From UBA7703 sp034926785 (GTDB lineage Bacteria; Bacillota; Clostridia; Christensenellales; CAG-138), in the NCBI GenBank assembly GCA_034926785.1, contig JAYFQU010000016.1:13540-77539 (forward strand): 64,000 nt of DNA, in the 5' to 3' direction. Below, piece by piece: positions 35,987 to 43,592 of this stretch (position 1 is the first letter of the stretch; every line of letters begins with the position of its first letter). The notes below the pieces were generated by a model that did not search any database, had not been told where the DNA came from, and worked only from the letters and a program-made list of their open reading frames with translations. Made by a program: the position numbers and the translations under genes.

Positions 35987-36928
35987 ATGGAACAAAAGCG
36001 TTGCTATCTGGCCGTCGACGGCGGAAACTCCAAAACGGAATACCGGCTCATGGATGCCGGAGGCGCTGTCATTGCCGCGCGACGCGGCGGCGCGAGCAAT
36101 CACGAAACCCTGTCCGGCGGCATGGACGGCGCGGGGGATATCTTGATTGGCGAGATCGAAGAGTTGCTCGAATCCCAGGGATATCAGCTGGACCAGGTTG
36201 CGGACGCCGTGCTTGGCCTAGCCGGCGCGGATTATGAGGAGGAGGCCATCGCCCTTCGGCATGCGCTGCAAGAGCGCGGGCTTAAGCAGTGCTTCGTCTG
36301 CAACGATGGTTACCTCGGCGTGATGGCGGGGATTGAGAGCGGCGTTGGCGTCTGCTATTCGTCGGGGTCCGGCGTTACCTGCTGCGGCATCAACGCGGAA
36401 GGGCGAAACGCCCAGTTTGGCGGGATCGGTGTGCTCTGCGGGGATGTTGGCGGCGGGTTTGACATTGCCGCCTTTGTCTACCGTTGTGTCTATCAGCATT
36501 TGTTTTTTGCAAAACCGTATACAACCCTGAAAAATGCCTATTATACCCTCTTTGACGTGAAAACACCGGAAGCTTTCCGCGCTTCCGCCGCGCTGATTCA
36601 AAACGAGGAATCGGCGAGGCAGCTCATCGGTCTGTTCTTCACCGCGGTTGAGACGGGGGATGAGTTGGCGCTTCGCTATGCTGCCCGCGCAGCCGCGCAT
36701 GCGGCGGACTGCATCATCGCAACGGCGGACGCCCTCTCGCTAAAAGCGCCGATTCAAGTTGCCCTCTCCGGCTCCATCATGACCTCGGTCGCGCCGCCAG
36801 CGTACCGTCGCATGATCGAATATGAGCTGTTCCGCCGAAAGGGAAAAAACTTTATCTTGCGCGTCAACGAGCGCCAGCCGGTCGAGGGCGCGGTGCGTTG
36901 GGTTCGCCTGCGAAATTCTCTCGCATAA
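35987..36928 (+). CDS. BadF/BadG-type ASKHA kinase, N-acetylglucosamine kinase-like
   Basis: The 313 residues have the ASKHA phosphate loop (YLAVDGGNSKTEYRL), a second nucleotide segment (GVGVCYSSGSGVTCCG) and GGIGVLCGDVGGGFDIA. Relatives include eukaryotic-type GlcNAc kinase and BadF ATPases; with the adjacent GH4 glycosidase, phosphorylation of an amino sugar or glucosidic product is the best guess. AAGGA lies 9 nt before the ATG. Confidence 0.8.
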   Translation: MEQKRCYLAVDGGNSKTEYRLMDAGGAVIAARRGGASNHETLSGGMDGAGDILIGEIEELLESQGYQLDQVADAVLGLAGADYEEEAIALRHALQERGLKQCFVCNDGYLGVMAGIESGVGVCYSSGSGVTCCGINAEGRNAQFGGIGVLCGDVGGGFDIAAFVYRCVYQHLFFAKPYTTLKNAYYTLFDVKTPEAFRASAALIQNEESARQLIGLFFTAVETGDELALRYAARAAAHAADCIIATADALSLKAPIQVALSGSIMTSVAPPAYRRMIEYELFRRKGKNFILRVNERQPVEGAVRWVRLRNSLA

Positions 36929-36957
36929 CAAGTTCGGATAACGCAGGAACATTCGGC

Positions 36958-36986
36958 GAAGACCGCCCGAAACAGGCGGCCTTCGC
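36958..36986. terminator. hairpin between kinase gene and GNAT remnant
   Basis: GAAGACCGCC pairs with GGCGGCCTTC around a 7-nt loop, about 30 nt after the kinase stop. It has no U-run, so it is only a candidate terminator. Confidence 0.4.
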
Positions 36987-36988
36987 TA

Positions 36989-37240
36989 TCAGCCCGTAGA
37001 AAAAACATTCGGCCAGGCCTCGCGGTTGTCCCGATCAAACTCCGCACGCGTGATCGAGAAAGCATTGCGCGGCATATCAATTCCGTAATCGTGTTTCACA
37101 AACCGGCCTCGACGGCATACCGTTTTGAATCGCGACTTTCATCGACGCAACGTTGCTATCGCGGATGATGGAAAGCGCATCGCCCGCTTCCAGCCCCTCA
37201 ACCGCATATCGCTTGCAGGCGCGCGAACTCGGCGGCGTAT
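36989..37240 (-). pseudogene. GNAT acetyltransferase remnant (truncated and frameshifted)
   Basis: On the minus strand one frame reads ACKRYAVEGLEAGDALSIIR, then SNVASMKVAIQNGM, the acetyl-CoA-binding end of a GNAT enzyme. Just after it a one-base shift is needed to continue with FVKHDYGIDMPRNAFSITRA to a stop at 36989-36991. Both halves fit the same family (SIIR..N.AS..VA..NGM, then FVKH...DMP). The first half of the enzyme is gone. The reading frame is therefore broken twice. Confidence 0.75.
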
Positions 37241-37268
37241 CCCTGTTTTCGGTGCGCACGCTGAAATA

Positions 37269-37277
37269 TGCTATAAT
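37269..37277 (+). promoter_or_regulatory. extended -10 promoter of uridine-kinase-like gene
   Basis: TGCTATAAT is a perfect extended -10, about 60 nt before the start at 37336. The -35 match is poor, as is usual for extended -10 promoters. Confidence 0.6.
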
Positions 37278-37335
37278 AGTCCTGTTTTATGGTGTGCGCT
37301 AAAGTATTTCAGGTTGGCGTACCGAAAGGAAATTC

Positions 37336-37950
37336 ATGCCCCAAATGAACCAGCCGAAGCCCGGCGTATTTTTTAACGAGGCGGACCAAGCAATCGCCGC
37401 CCAGGTAAACACCCTCTTGCAAACCCAAGAGCGCGTATTGCTCGCAATAGACGGCAACTGCTGCGCAGGCAAAACAACGACCGCCTCCAGGCTCGGCGCA
37501 TTGCTCGGCGCGAACGTGTTCCACCTCGACGACTACTTTCTCCAGCCGCATATGCGCACACCGGAACGCTTACGCCAGCCCGGCGGAAACGTAGATGCCG
37601 AGCGATTTCTTGCCGACGTGCTTCTGCCTGTTTCGCGCGGAGAAATGGCTCTCGTGCGCCGCTATGACTGCCATCGGGACGAGTTGCTCGCGCCGGAGGC
37701 GGTTATGCCCCGCCGTGTTTCCATCATCGAGGGTGCATATTGCATGCATCCGCTGCTTGTTCGCTCTTACGATATCAAGATTTTCTGCCGCATTGATCCG
37801 GCGCTTCAGCGGGAGCGCATTCTCGCCCGCAACGGAGAGAAAATGCTGCCGATGTTCCTCACCCGCTGGGTGCCGCTGGAAAATGCTTATTTTTCCGCCT
37901 TCCCCATCGAACAACGCTGTGACTTCATCATCGAATCCACACAACGCTAA
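37336..37950 (+). CDS. P-loop kinase, uridine kinase-like
   Basis: The 204 residues carry Walker A AIDGNCCAGKTT (P-loop 40-47), a VFHLDDYFLQPHM segment like the Asp-containing substrate motif of uridine kinases, and GAYCMHPLL. The C-terminal part is shorter than in Udk, so the substrate (nucleoside or another alcohol) is uncertain. AAAGGA lies 5 nt before the ATG. It ends into a terminator that is split by the element at 37995-38162. Confidence 0.8.
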   Translation: MPQMNQPKPGVFFNEADQAIAAQVNTLLQTQERVLLAIDGNCCAGKTTTASRLGALLGANVFHLDDYFLQPHMRTPERLRQPGGNVDAERFLADVLLPVSRGEMALVRRYDCHRDELLAPEAVMPRRVSIIEGAYCMHPLLVRSYDIKIFCRIDPALQRERILARNGEKMLPMFLTRWVPLENAYFSAFPIEQRCDFIIESTQR

Positions 37951-37965
37951 ATCAATCTGCAAAAA

Positions 37966-37994
37966 AAACACAGCGCCCAGACGGGCGCTGTGTT
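37966..37994. repeat. terminator hairpin, left copy of 29-bp duplication
   Basis: A hairpin with arms ACACAGCGCCC and GGGCGCTGTGT. An A-run lies on its left side, so it still has a U-run for minus-strand transcripts from the DnaJ side, but no T-run on its right side. It matches 38163-38191 at 28 of 29 bases. Confidence 0.85.
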
Positions 37995-38162
37995 CAACCC
38001 ATCGGCAGAGTCCTACGGACTCTGCCGATGGGTTGAACTTTAGGATAAAATGACGCGAATCGCGCCATTTTTTCACAAATTCGGCGAATGAATCGCCAAA
38101 TTTGAAGGAACATGTGGGATTTTCGAAATCCCCCACCCCCCTACTGGGTTTGTTGATGCTCT
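37995..38162 (+). repeat. hairpin-rich insert, family B, copy 1
   Basis: 168 bp made of consecutive hairpins. The first is a 22-bp stem with a 3-nt loop (37992-38038). The others are AAATGACGCGA with TCGCGCCATTT, AAATTCGGCGA with TCGCCAAATTT, and GGGATTT with AAATCCC. The last about 120 bp recur in inverted orientation at 63866-64000 with only a few differences. A short conserved open frame (FKFGDSFAEFVKKWRDSRHF) runs through both copies on the strand opposite to this orientation; it is probably a by-product of the repeat. Confidence 0.85.
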
Positions 38163-38191
38163 AAACACAGCGTCCAGACGGGCGCTGTGTT
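38163..38191 (+). terminator. terminator hairpin, right copy of 29-bp duplication
   Basis: The same hairpin as at 37966-37994, differing at one base (38173 T, left copy C). On the plus strand it is followed by TTTTTTC, so this copy terminates the uridine-kinase-like gene. Confidence 0.85.
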
Positions 38192-38206
38192 TTTTCTTTA
38201 TACGTT

Positions 38207-38842
38207 TTAGCAGCAGTCTCCGCCGCAGCAGCAGTTAAGGCACATGAGCGCGCTGCAAACATCGCAGCAGGCGGAGTTGTCCATGGTTCCGCCCGCATTG
38301 CGCTGATAGGTGCGCCCGGAGTTGTTGAGCGAAAGATAGGCATTGCGGTATTCCGCGTTATCCGGCTCGGCCTCATATGCGCGGCTGATGCAGGAAAACG
38401 CCTTCTCATACCATCCCTGCCGGAGGTAGATCACGCCATACAGATAGTTCCACTCCGCGTTGTGCACACTCACACCGTCGAGAATTTCCCGCGCGGCGTT
38501 GAGGTTGTTCTGGTTGATGGATGCGCGCGCCCGCGCAAACTCTGCGGCAAACGGCCCGCTATACGCCGTGCCGCCCGGGCGTGTGTAACCGCCCGAAGCC
38601 CCGGCCCCATACGAACCATAGGAAGACGAATAACCCGCCCCCGCACCGTTGTTGTTTGCCTGCTTCTTGGTGAGCATTTCGTAGGCCTGGTTGATCTCTT
38701 TGAGTTTCTCGCCTGCCAGCTCCTTTAGAGGATTATCCGTGTATTTATCCGGATGATACTTTTTCACCAGCTCCAGATAAGCGGCACGAATCTCCTCCTG
38801 CGAGGCGTTTTCGCTCACACCAAGAACTTTATACGGGTTCAT
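38207..38842 (-). CDS. J-domain protein with Cys-rich C-terminus
   Basis: 211 residues. Residues 1-60 form a J domain (NPYKVLGVSENASQEEIRAA, with HPD in KKYHPDKY), the part that stimulates Hsp70 ATPase. A Gly/Ser/Tyr-rich linker follows, then a TPR-like helical stretch and a tail with ten Cys in the last 25 residues (ACCDVCSALMCLNCCCGGDCC). The tail suggests metal binding. Its start overlaps the DUF5685 stop as ATGA, so the two proteins probably act together. Confidence 0.85.
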   Translation of the reverse strand: MNPYKVLGVSENASQEEIRAAYLELVKKYHPDKYTDNPLKELAGEKLKEINQAYEMLTKKQANNNGAGAGYSSSYGSYGAGASGGYTRPGGTAYSGPFAAEFARARASINQNNLNAAREILDGVSVHNAEWNYLYGVIYLRQGWYEKAFSCISRAYEAEPDNAEYRNAYLSLNNSGRTYQRNAGGTMDNSACCDVCSALMCLNCCCGGDCC

Positions 38843-39714
38843 TCCTTGTCTCCTTTATCCTTTTCAGGCGACGCGTTTTCCGCCTGACAGCCATTCTCTC
38901 CGTGCAGTACACGGCGCTGCGTATGATATAACCCCAGACGCATGATATTGTCCAATAGACCGCTGCTCTGATTCAGCGTCAGCAAATCGTAGCCCTTTTG
39001 CGCCTCGCCGCGGGTAATATTCAATAAAAACTCGGCCTGCTCTACCGACATATTCGCAAGCAGAAACGGATTATAGTTGCCGTTTTTTTCATCTTTCTCA
39101 CGGTCGTCCCATGCATCGATGAGATAGATCCATTTGCCGAGATTATAAAACATCCATTCCGCAGCCCTGCGCTCGCCACCGGGCAACATGGGTGCGCGCA
39201 AAACCACGCTTGTCAGAAGTTTACCAAATGCGTCACTCGGTTCGTCGGTCGAGGGGATCTTCTCCGCCTCAATCCTGCTTAGCGAAACCATGCTTGCCGC
39301 AATCTCCCGATCCAGCGCGGGATTGGCCTTTGCGGCTTTATGATACGCCCGCGCGAACGCGAAACGCGCGGCGAGGGATTTTACGTTCTTCTCGTCCCGG
39401 GCATCATCCGCCGCCTGATACCAGGCAAGCAGAATGTTGACGTCCGCCGCATAGTCCAATATGGCGGATGGTTCGGCAATTGGCCGCTTCCCACGATATA
39501 CGCGCGGTCCGCAATTGCCCGGCCGAAACACAGCCCCTTCGGTCAGCGCGGCGAGTACGAGCGCGAGAAACGCACAGTCATAGCTCAGCGTCAACCGCTC
39601 AATCTGCCCATATCGCCTGCCGATGCTCTTACAAAGCCCGCAGTATGTCCCGCGATACTCTGTCTGTTCGCGCACCTTCAGTTCGCACTCCAACGGACGA
39701 ATATAGCCAAACAT
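38839..39714 (-). CDS. DUF5685-family protein
   Basis: 291 residues from MFGYIRPLECELKV; AAAGGA lies 8 nt upstream. The longer frame upstream has no site. CGLC is at 25-28. The protein is predicted to be mostly helical. Two Asp-rich motifs are seen, DDARD at 103-107 and DAWDDREKD at 200-208, about 97 residues apart, a layout like that of squalene/phytoene synthases. No function is established for the family. It is coupled to the J-domain gene. Confidence 0.8.
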   Translation of the reverse strand: MFGYIRPLECELKVREQTEYRGTYCGLCKSIGRRYGQIERLTLSYDCAFLALVLAALTEGAVFRPGNCGPRVYRGKRPIAEPSAILDYAADVNILLAWYQAADDARDEKNVKSLAARFAFARAYHKAAKANPALDREIAASMVSLSRIEAEKIPSTDEPSDAFGKLLTSVVLRAPMLPGGERRAAEWMFYNLGKWIYLIDAWDDREKDEKNGNYNPFLLANMSVEQAEFLLNITRGEAQKGYDLLTLNQSSGLLDNIMRLGLYHTQRRVLHGENGCQAENASPEKDKGDKE

Positions 39715-39830
39715 GTGCCGTTTCCTTTCTGCATCCGCAAAACATTGTACCATGTTAGGTAGCGTGTGAACATGCCTAATTTCTATCCCGCTTGTGAACG
39801 AATGTGAAATATCCTCCCATTTCGGCGCAA

Positions 39831-39857
39831 AAAAGCCGCTGGAACGCATCCGGCGGC
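39831..39857 (-). terminator. intrinsic terminator after DUF1858 gene
   Basis: On the minus strand GCCGCCGG and CCAGCGGC pair around a 7-nt loop and are followed by TTTTTTG. Confidence 0.8.
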
Positions 39858-39884
39858 CTGTTTGCCAAATTTCGGTGTTCGCTT

Positions 39885-40085
39885 TTACTTCGCCGCGAGA
39901 TATTCGTTGATCTGGCTGATGAGCGCATCGGAATTGATTCCGTGCACCGCGCAAGCCTGCTCGATGCTCTCGCCATGCGCCATTGCGCAGCCGAGGCAGT
40001 GCATGCCAGCGTTCATGAGAATATCTGCCGTGCCTTCGTCCAGCTCAATCACCTGCTGAATCAGCATATCCTTCGTTGCCTGCAT
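39885..40085 (-). CDS. DUF1858-domain protein
   Basis: The 66 residues match the DUF1858 domain: MLIQQVIELDEGTADILMNA and GMHCLGCAMAHGESIEQACA, with a conserved CxxC. Such small proteins occur alone or fused to redox and iron-sulfur proteins; their role is unknown. AGGAGG precedes the ATG. It is monocistronic. Confidence 0.88.
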   Translation of the reverse strand: MQATKDMLIQQVIELDEGTADILMNAGMHCLGCAMAHGESIEQACAVHGINSDALISQINEYLAAK

Positions 40086-40130
40086 GGTCTTTGTCCTCCT
40101 AAATGATCTGTCACTAACGCTTCTTTAAAC

Positions 40131-40172
40131 ACTAGTTAAATACTAGTATATCATGATTCTACAAAAAACCAA
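40131..40172 (-). promoter_or_regulatory. promoter and ACTAGT element of DUF1858 gene
   Basis: On the minus strand TTGGTT (40167-40172) and TATACT (40145-40150) are 16 nt apart. ACTAGT-N5-ACTAGT (40131-40147) overlaps the -10. The same element with the same 11-bp period lies in the arsR-ATPase promoter (32324-32340). Confidence 0.6.
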
Positions 40173-40214
40173 GCGTTTTTTCACTTGTTTGTCAAAAAAC
40201 GCACCGCTCCTCCC

Positions 40215-40670
40215 TTAACTGCGCGTCTCAAAGACATTTCCGCAGTTGGTGCAGGTTACGCGGATTCTGCCCTTGCCGCGCGGCACGCGCAGTCGCTGGG
40301 CGCATTGGGGGCAGATCAGATATTTGTATTGCTTCATCTCACTCCAGGTGGGGTTTTTGTGCGCACGCTTTACGCGCTGTCCCGCCGGCTGCGATCCCGC
40401 CGACTTGGCCCGAAATGTGCGGCGAAACCAGTCCTTCACGCCGGTTACAACGGTTAAGTACTTCATGTTTTCCTGATATCGCTTGGCGGTGTTCTTGCTT
40501 GTCATGCGCAGAACCATCAAAATCAGCAGGACCGCGCCAAGCCCCGTGAACACAAACCGCAGCCAGCCGCCAAGCTGGGCAAAAAACATGCCGAGGATCG
40601 TCAGAATCAGTGCGGCGATCATCATCGCACGGTTTAGCTCGTCCAGGCCTCTTTGCTGTTGTTGAAACAT
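40215..40670 (-). CDS. membrane protein with C-terminal zinc ribbon
   Basis: 151 residues: two membrane helices (about 15-32 and 36-53), a basic middle part, and a C-terminal zinc-ribbon (ICPQCAQRLRVPRGKGRIRV, TCTNCGNVF) like the MJ0042-type finger. The function is unknown. GAGGG precedes the ATG. Confidence 0.75.
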   Translation of the reverse strand: MFQQQQRGLDELNRAMMIAALILTILGMFFAQLGGWLRFVFTGLGAVLLILMVLRMTSKNTAKRYQENMKYLTVVTGVKDWFRRTFRAKSAGSQPAGQRVKRAHKNPTWSEMKQYKYLICPQCAQRLRVPRGKGRIRVTCTNCGNVFETRS

Positions 40671-40739
40671 TGTATCCCTCGCTTCTATCCAGATCTGGCG
40701 GAATATCCGCCTATTATTTTCAGCCCTCTCCGGGCGTTC

Positions 40740-42683
40740 TCAAGATTTTGTCGCCCGATAAAGCCGTGCTGTCAACGGCGGTAATGCGATTGTGAGCGCG
40801 CCTTCAACGGCGTTTGCCGTTTCTCCCGTCAGCACATCGGCCCATTCCTCCCGCAAGGAAATCGGCGTCTCCCCATCCGGCCCCTGCGGCAGATCATCCG
40901 GATGCAGCGTCAGCCGCTGCTCGCGTTCGGAGCGGTTGATGAACAGAATGGCCTGCTCCCCTCCCGGCAGCCAGCGCAGCACCGCGTAGCTCTCCGGCGA
41001 TAGCGCGCCCATGCGGCAAAGTCCGCCCTTGAGCGCGCCGCTCTCCGCCCGCGCGCGCATCAGCGCGGAATAGCCTGCGAACACCGCCTCATTCTCCGCT
41101 CCCCAGGGATAGGTTCCGCGGTTAAAGGGATCGCTCATACCGGTCATACCCGCCTCGTCGCCATAGTAGACGCTCGGCACACCCGGCAGCGTCATCTGCA
41201 GTGCCGCGGCAAGAATCAGGCGCCGATACCCCTTTTGCTGGTCTTTCTCGTTCGGCTGGTAGACCGCCTGCAGCTTGCGCGAAACGGAATTCCGATCCGG
41301 CGCGCCGGAGAGCGCGGTTGCCGCGCGGATGATATCGTGTGACGAGATCAAATTCAAACAAGCTTCGTAAAACGGCTTTGGATAATGCTCGCGCAGGGTC
41401 TGCAGCGCATGATCCAACGCATAAGCGTCCGAATGTCCGGTTAAAAACGCCACAACGGCCTCCATAAAGGGGTAGTTCATCGCGCTGTCCAGCTCATCGC
41501 CGTTGACGTAACCGCGCCTGCCCTCCGGGCCATATTTATTGGAGCAATCTTCCCAGACCTCGCCGAGAAGCACACCCTCCGGGTCGTTTCGTTTGACGCG
41601 GCTGCGCAGGGTGCGGATGAATGCATCCGGCAGTTCGTCCGCGACATCCAGCCGCCAATCCTTTGCGCCCGCGCCCGCCCAGTGGGAGAGCACGCCCGCG
41701 TCGCCCGTGATAAACTCCGTATAGCTCGGTTCCAGCTCGTTGACGTTCGGCAGGCTCGGAAACCCCCACCAGCAATCGTAATGCTTGCGATCGCCGATAA
41801 AGCGATACCAACCGCGATAGGGGGAGTCGTCCGCCTCATACGCGCCTATGCCGTCATATCGCGAAAATTTGTCGAAATAACGGCTGTCTGCGCCTGTGTG
41901 GGAAAACACCCCGTCGAGCATTATGCGAATGCCAAGCGCGTTTGCCTCCGCGCAGAGCGCGCGAAACTCGTCCTCACTGCCAAAGATCGGGTCGATCCTG
42001 TTATAGTCGGCCGTGTCATAGCGGTGGTTGCTTGCCGACTCGAAGATCGGGTTGAGATAGATCGTGGTTACGCCGAGTCCGGCCAGGTAGCCGAGCTTTT
42101 CACGGATGCCGTTGATGTCCCCGCCGAAGAAGTCGTTGGGTTCGTAGTTCTCCTGTCCGGGCGCGGGCGTAAAGCAAACGTCCTCGCTCCAGCGGTCATG
42201 GATGCGCAGGAAACGCCCTTTCTCGGCGTGGTATTTTGCGCGCTCGCGAAAATCCTCCCAGCTGCTTCTGCGGAAGCGATCCGGAAAAATCTGATAGACG
42301 ATGCCCTCGCGCCAGTGCTTCGGTGTTTCAAACGCGCCGTCGTAAACCGTGATTTGATAGGCGCGCGGTTCATGGGACTCCAGCCTGCCCTCGCCGCTGT
42401 CCGCGCCGTAATACTGCGTCTTGCCGTCGCCCGTGCGAATGATGAAATAATACCAGACCAGGCACGGCACGTCCGGCATGGGGATATCCCCCGCCGCGCG
42501 CCCGTTTGCCACCGGCAGCTCGAAGACGGACTCTACGCCAAACTGGTTATAGAGCCGCAGCTGAACCCGCGCGCCCGCATCCCCGCCGATTTCAGCGGAG
42601 AGATGAACGCTCGTCCTGCAGGGAACCGCGCCCTGCGGCCTGCGAAACGAGAGAAATCTGGAATGATGTCGAAACGTTATCAT
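40740..42683 (-). CDS. GH13 alpha-glycosidase (neopullulanase/cyclomaltodextrinase type)
   Basis: 647 residues from the ATG at 42683, which lies 6 nt after a TATACT; an ATG two codons earlier and one at 42782 are alternatives. An N-terminal beta domain precedes the (beta/alpha)8 barrel. The catalytic Asp346 (WRLDVAD), Glu375 (LGEVWED) and Asp450 (ISSHD) are present, with DGVFSHTG and YYGDEAGM. It hydrolyses alpha-1,4 glucans or maltooligosaccharides. It has no signal peptide, so it acts in the cytoplasm. Confidence 0.9.
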   Translation of the reverse strand: MITFRHHSRFLSFRRPQGAVPCRTSVHLSAEIGGDAGARVQLRLYNQFGVESVFELPVANGRAAGDIPMPDVPCLVWYYFIIRTGDGKTQYYGADSGEGRLESHEPRAYQITVYDGAFETPKHWREGIVYQIFPDRFRRSSWEDFRERAKYHAEKGRFLRIHDRWSEDVCFTPAPGQENYEPNDFFGGDINGIREKLGYLAGLGVTTIYLNPIFESASNHRYDTADYNRIDPIFGSEDEFRALCAEANALGIRIMLDGVFSHTGADSRYFDKFSRYDGIGAYEADDSPYRGWYRFIGDRKHYDCWWGFPSLPNVNELEPSYTEFITGDAGVLSHWAGAGAKDWRLDVADELPDAFIRTLRSRVKRNDPEGVLLGEVWEDCSNKYGPEGRRGYVNGDELDSAMNYPFMEAVVAFLTGHSDAYALDHALQTLREHYPKPFYEACLNLISSHDIIRAATALSGAPDRNSVSRKLQAVYQPNEKDQQKGYRRLILAAALQMTLPGVPSVYYGDEAGMTGMSDPFNRGTYPWGAENEAVFAGYSALMRARAESGALKGGLCRMGALSPESYAVLRWLPGGEQAILFINRSEREQRLTLHPDDLPQGPDGETPISLREEWADVLTGETANAVEGALTIALPPLTARLYRATKS

Positions 42684-42689
42684 ATGCAT

Positions 42690-42695
42690 AGTATA
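42690..42695 (-). promoter_or_regulatory. -10 element giving a leaderless GH13 mRNA
   Basis: On the minus strand TATACT is separated from the ATG at 42683 by exactly 6 nt, so transcription would start at the A of the ATG. No Shine-Dalgarno sequence lies at a normal distance; a GGAGGG lies 13-14 nt before the earlier ATG. Confidence 0.5.
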
Positions 42696-42847
42696 GCCGA
42701 TTCCCTCCGGCAAAAAAGCGGGTTGTGCGGAATGTTGCGAGCTTTTCACAATTTTAACGCCATCGGTCAAGACGTGCTTCATTTGTCAAAAAAAGCCCTG
42801 TATTCTTGTTGTCCTTCCGGTCGAAATCCGAATTGGTGCATCAAAAA

Positions 42848-42893
42848 AGCCGCTATCCACGGAAGCGTCCTTGCTCCCGCATGCATGCGGCTC
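42848..42893 (-). terminator. candidate terminator after hexapeptide-repeat gene
   Basis: On the minus strand an outer GCCGC/GCGGC pair encloses the perfect palindrome CCGCATGCATGCGG and is followed by TTTTTTG. It lies just after the stop of the gene at 42901. Confidence 0.6.
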
Positions 42894-42900
42894 ATCCGGT

Positions 42901-43560
42901 TTAACTGCGCTTGACGATGTCGTTCTGTGCCTTAAAGATGTGCCCCGCCTTAACCACTCCGCGCACGCGCGAGAGCGGATAGACCGAGGCATAGGGTTCC
43001 AGCACCGTACCGGGATTGAGTACGCTGTTACAGCCAACCTCAACATGGTCGCCGAGGATCGCGCCGAACTTCTTGAGCCCGGTCTCATGCGGTTCTTCTC
43101 CGCCGCGCACGGTGACAAGCGTTTTGTCGCTCTTGACGTTTGAGCAGATGGAACCCGCGCCCATATGCGCATAATGTCCCAGGATGCTGTCGCCAACATA
43201 GTTATAGTGCGGAACCTGCACTTTGTCAAAGAGGATGCAGTTCTTCAGTTCGGTGGAGTTCCCAACCACGCAGCCGCTGCCGACAAGTACGCTCCCGCGG
43301 ATAAATGCGCCGGGGCGCACCTCCGTGCCCGCGCCGATGATAGCCGGCCCTTCGATATAGGTATACGGATAGATCTTCGCGGTTTTGTGAATCCAAACCT
43401 CTTCGCTCGGGCGGTCATAGTCCTCCGCGCCGAGCGTCGCGCCAAGCGCGCGCACAAAACCCTTAATCATCGGTAAAACCTCCCAGGGATAGGTTGTTTC
43501 CAAAAACAATTTCTCCGCGAGCGTCGCCGATAAATCCGCAAACATATCCTGATTCTTCAT
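42901..43560 (-). CDS. left-handed beta-helix (hexapeptide-repeat) protein, GlmU C-terminus-like
   Basis: 219 residues. After a helical N-terminus of about 55 residues come hexapeptide repeats (IEGPAIIGAGTEVRPGAFIR, VLVGSGCVVGNSTELKNCIL, GAILGDHVEVGCNSVLNPGT), as in sugar-nucleotide acyl- or acetyltransferases. The nucleotidyltransferase domain of GlmU is absent. The substrate is unknown. It is the gene after dnaB in the same direction, 32 nt on. Confidence 0.8.
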   Translation of the reverse strand: MKNQDMFADLSATLAEKLFLETTYPWEVLPMIKGFVRALGATLGAEDYDRPSEEVWIHKTAKIYPYTYIEGPAIIGAGTEVRPGAFIRGSVLVGSGCVVGNSTELKNCILFDKVQVPHYNYVGDSILGHYAHMGAGSICSNVKSDKTLVTVRGGEEPHETGLKKFGAILGDHVEVGCNSVLNPGTVLEPYASVYPLSRVRGVVKAGHIFKAQNDIVKRS

Positions 43561-43592
43561 GCGTGTATTTCCTGTCCTTGTTTTATGCTGCG

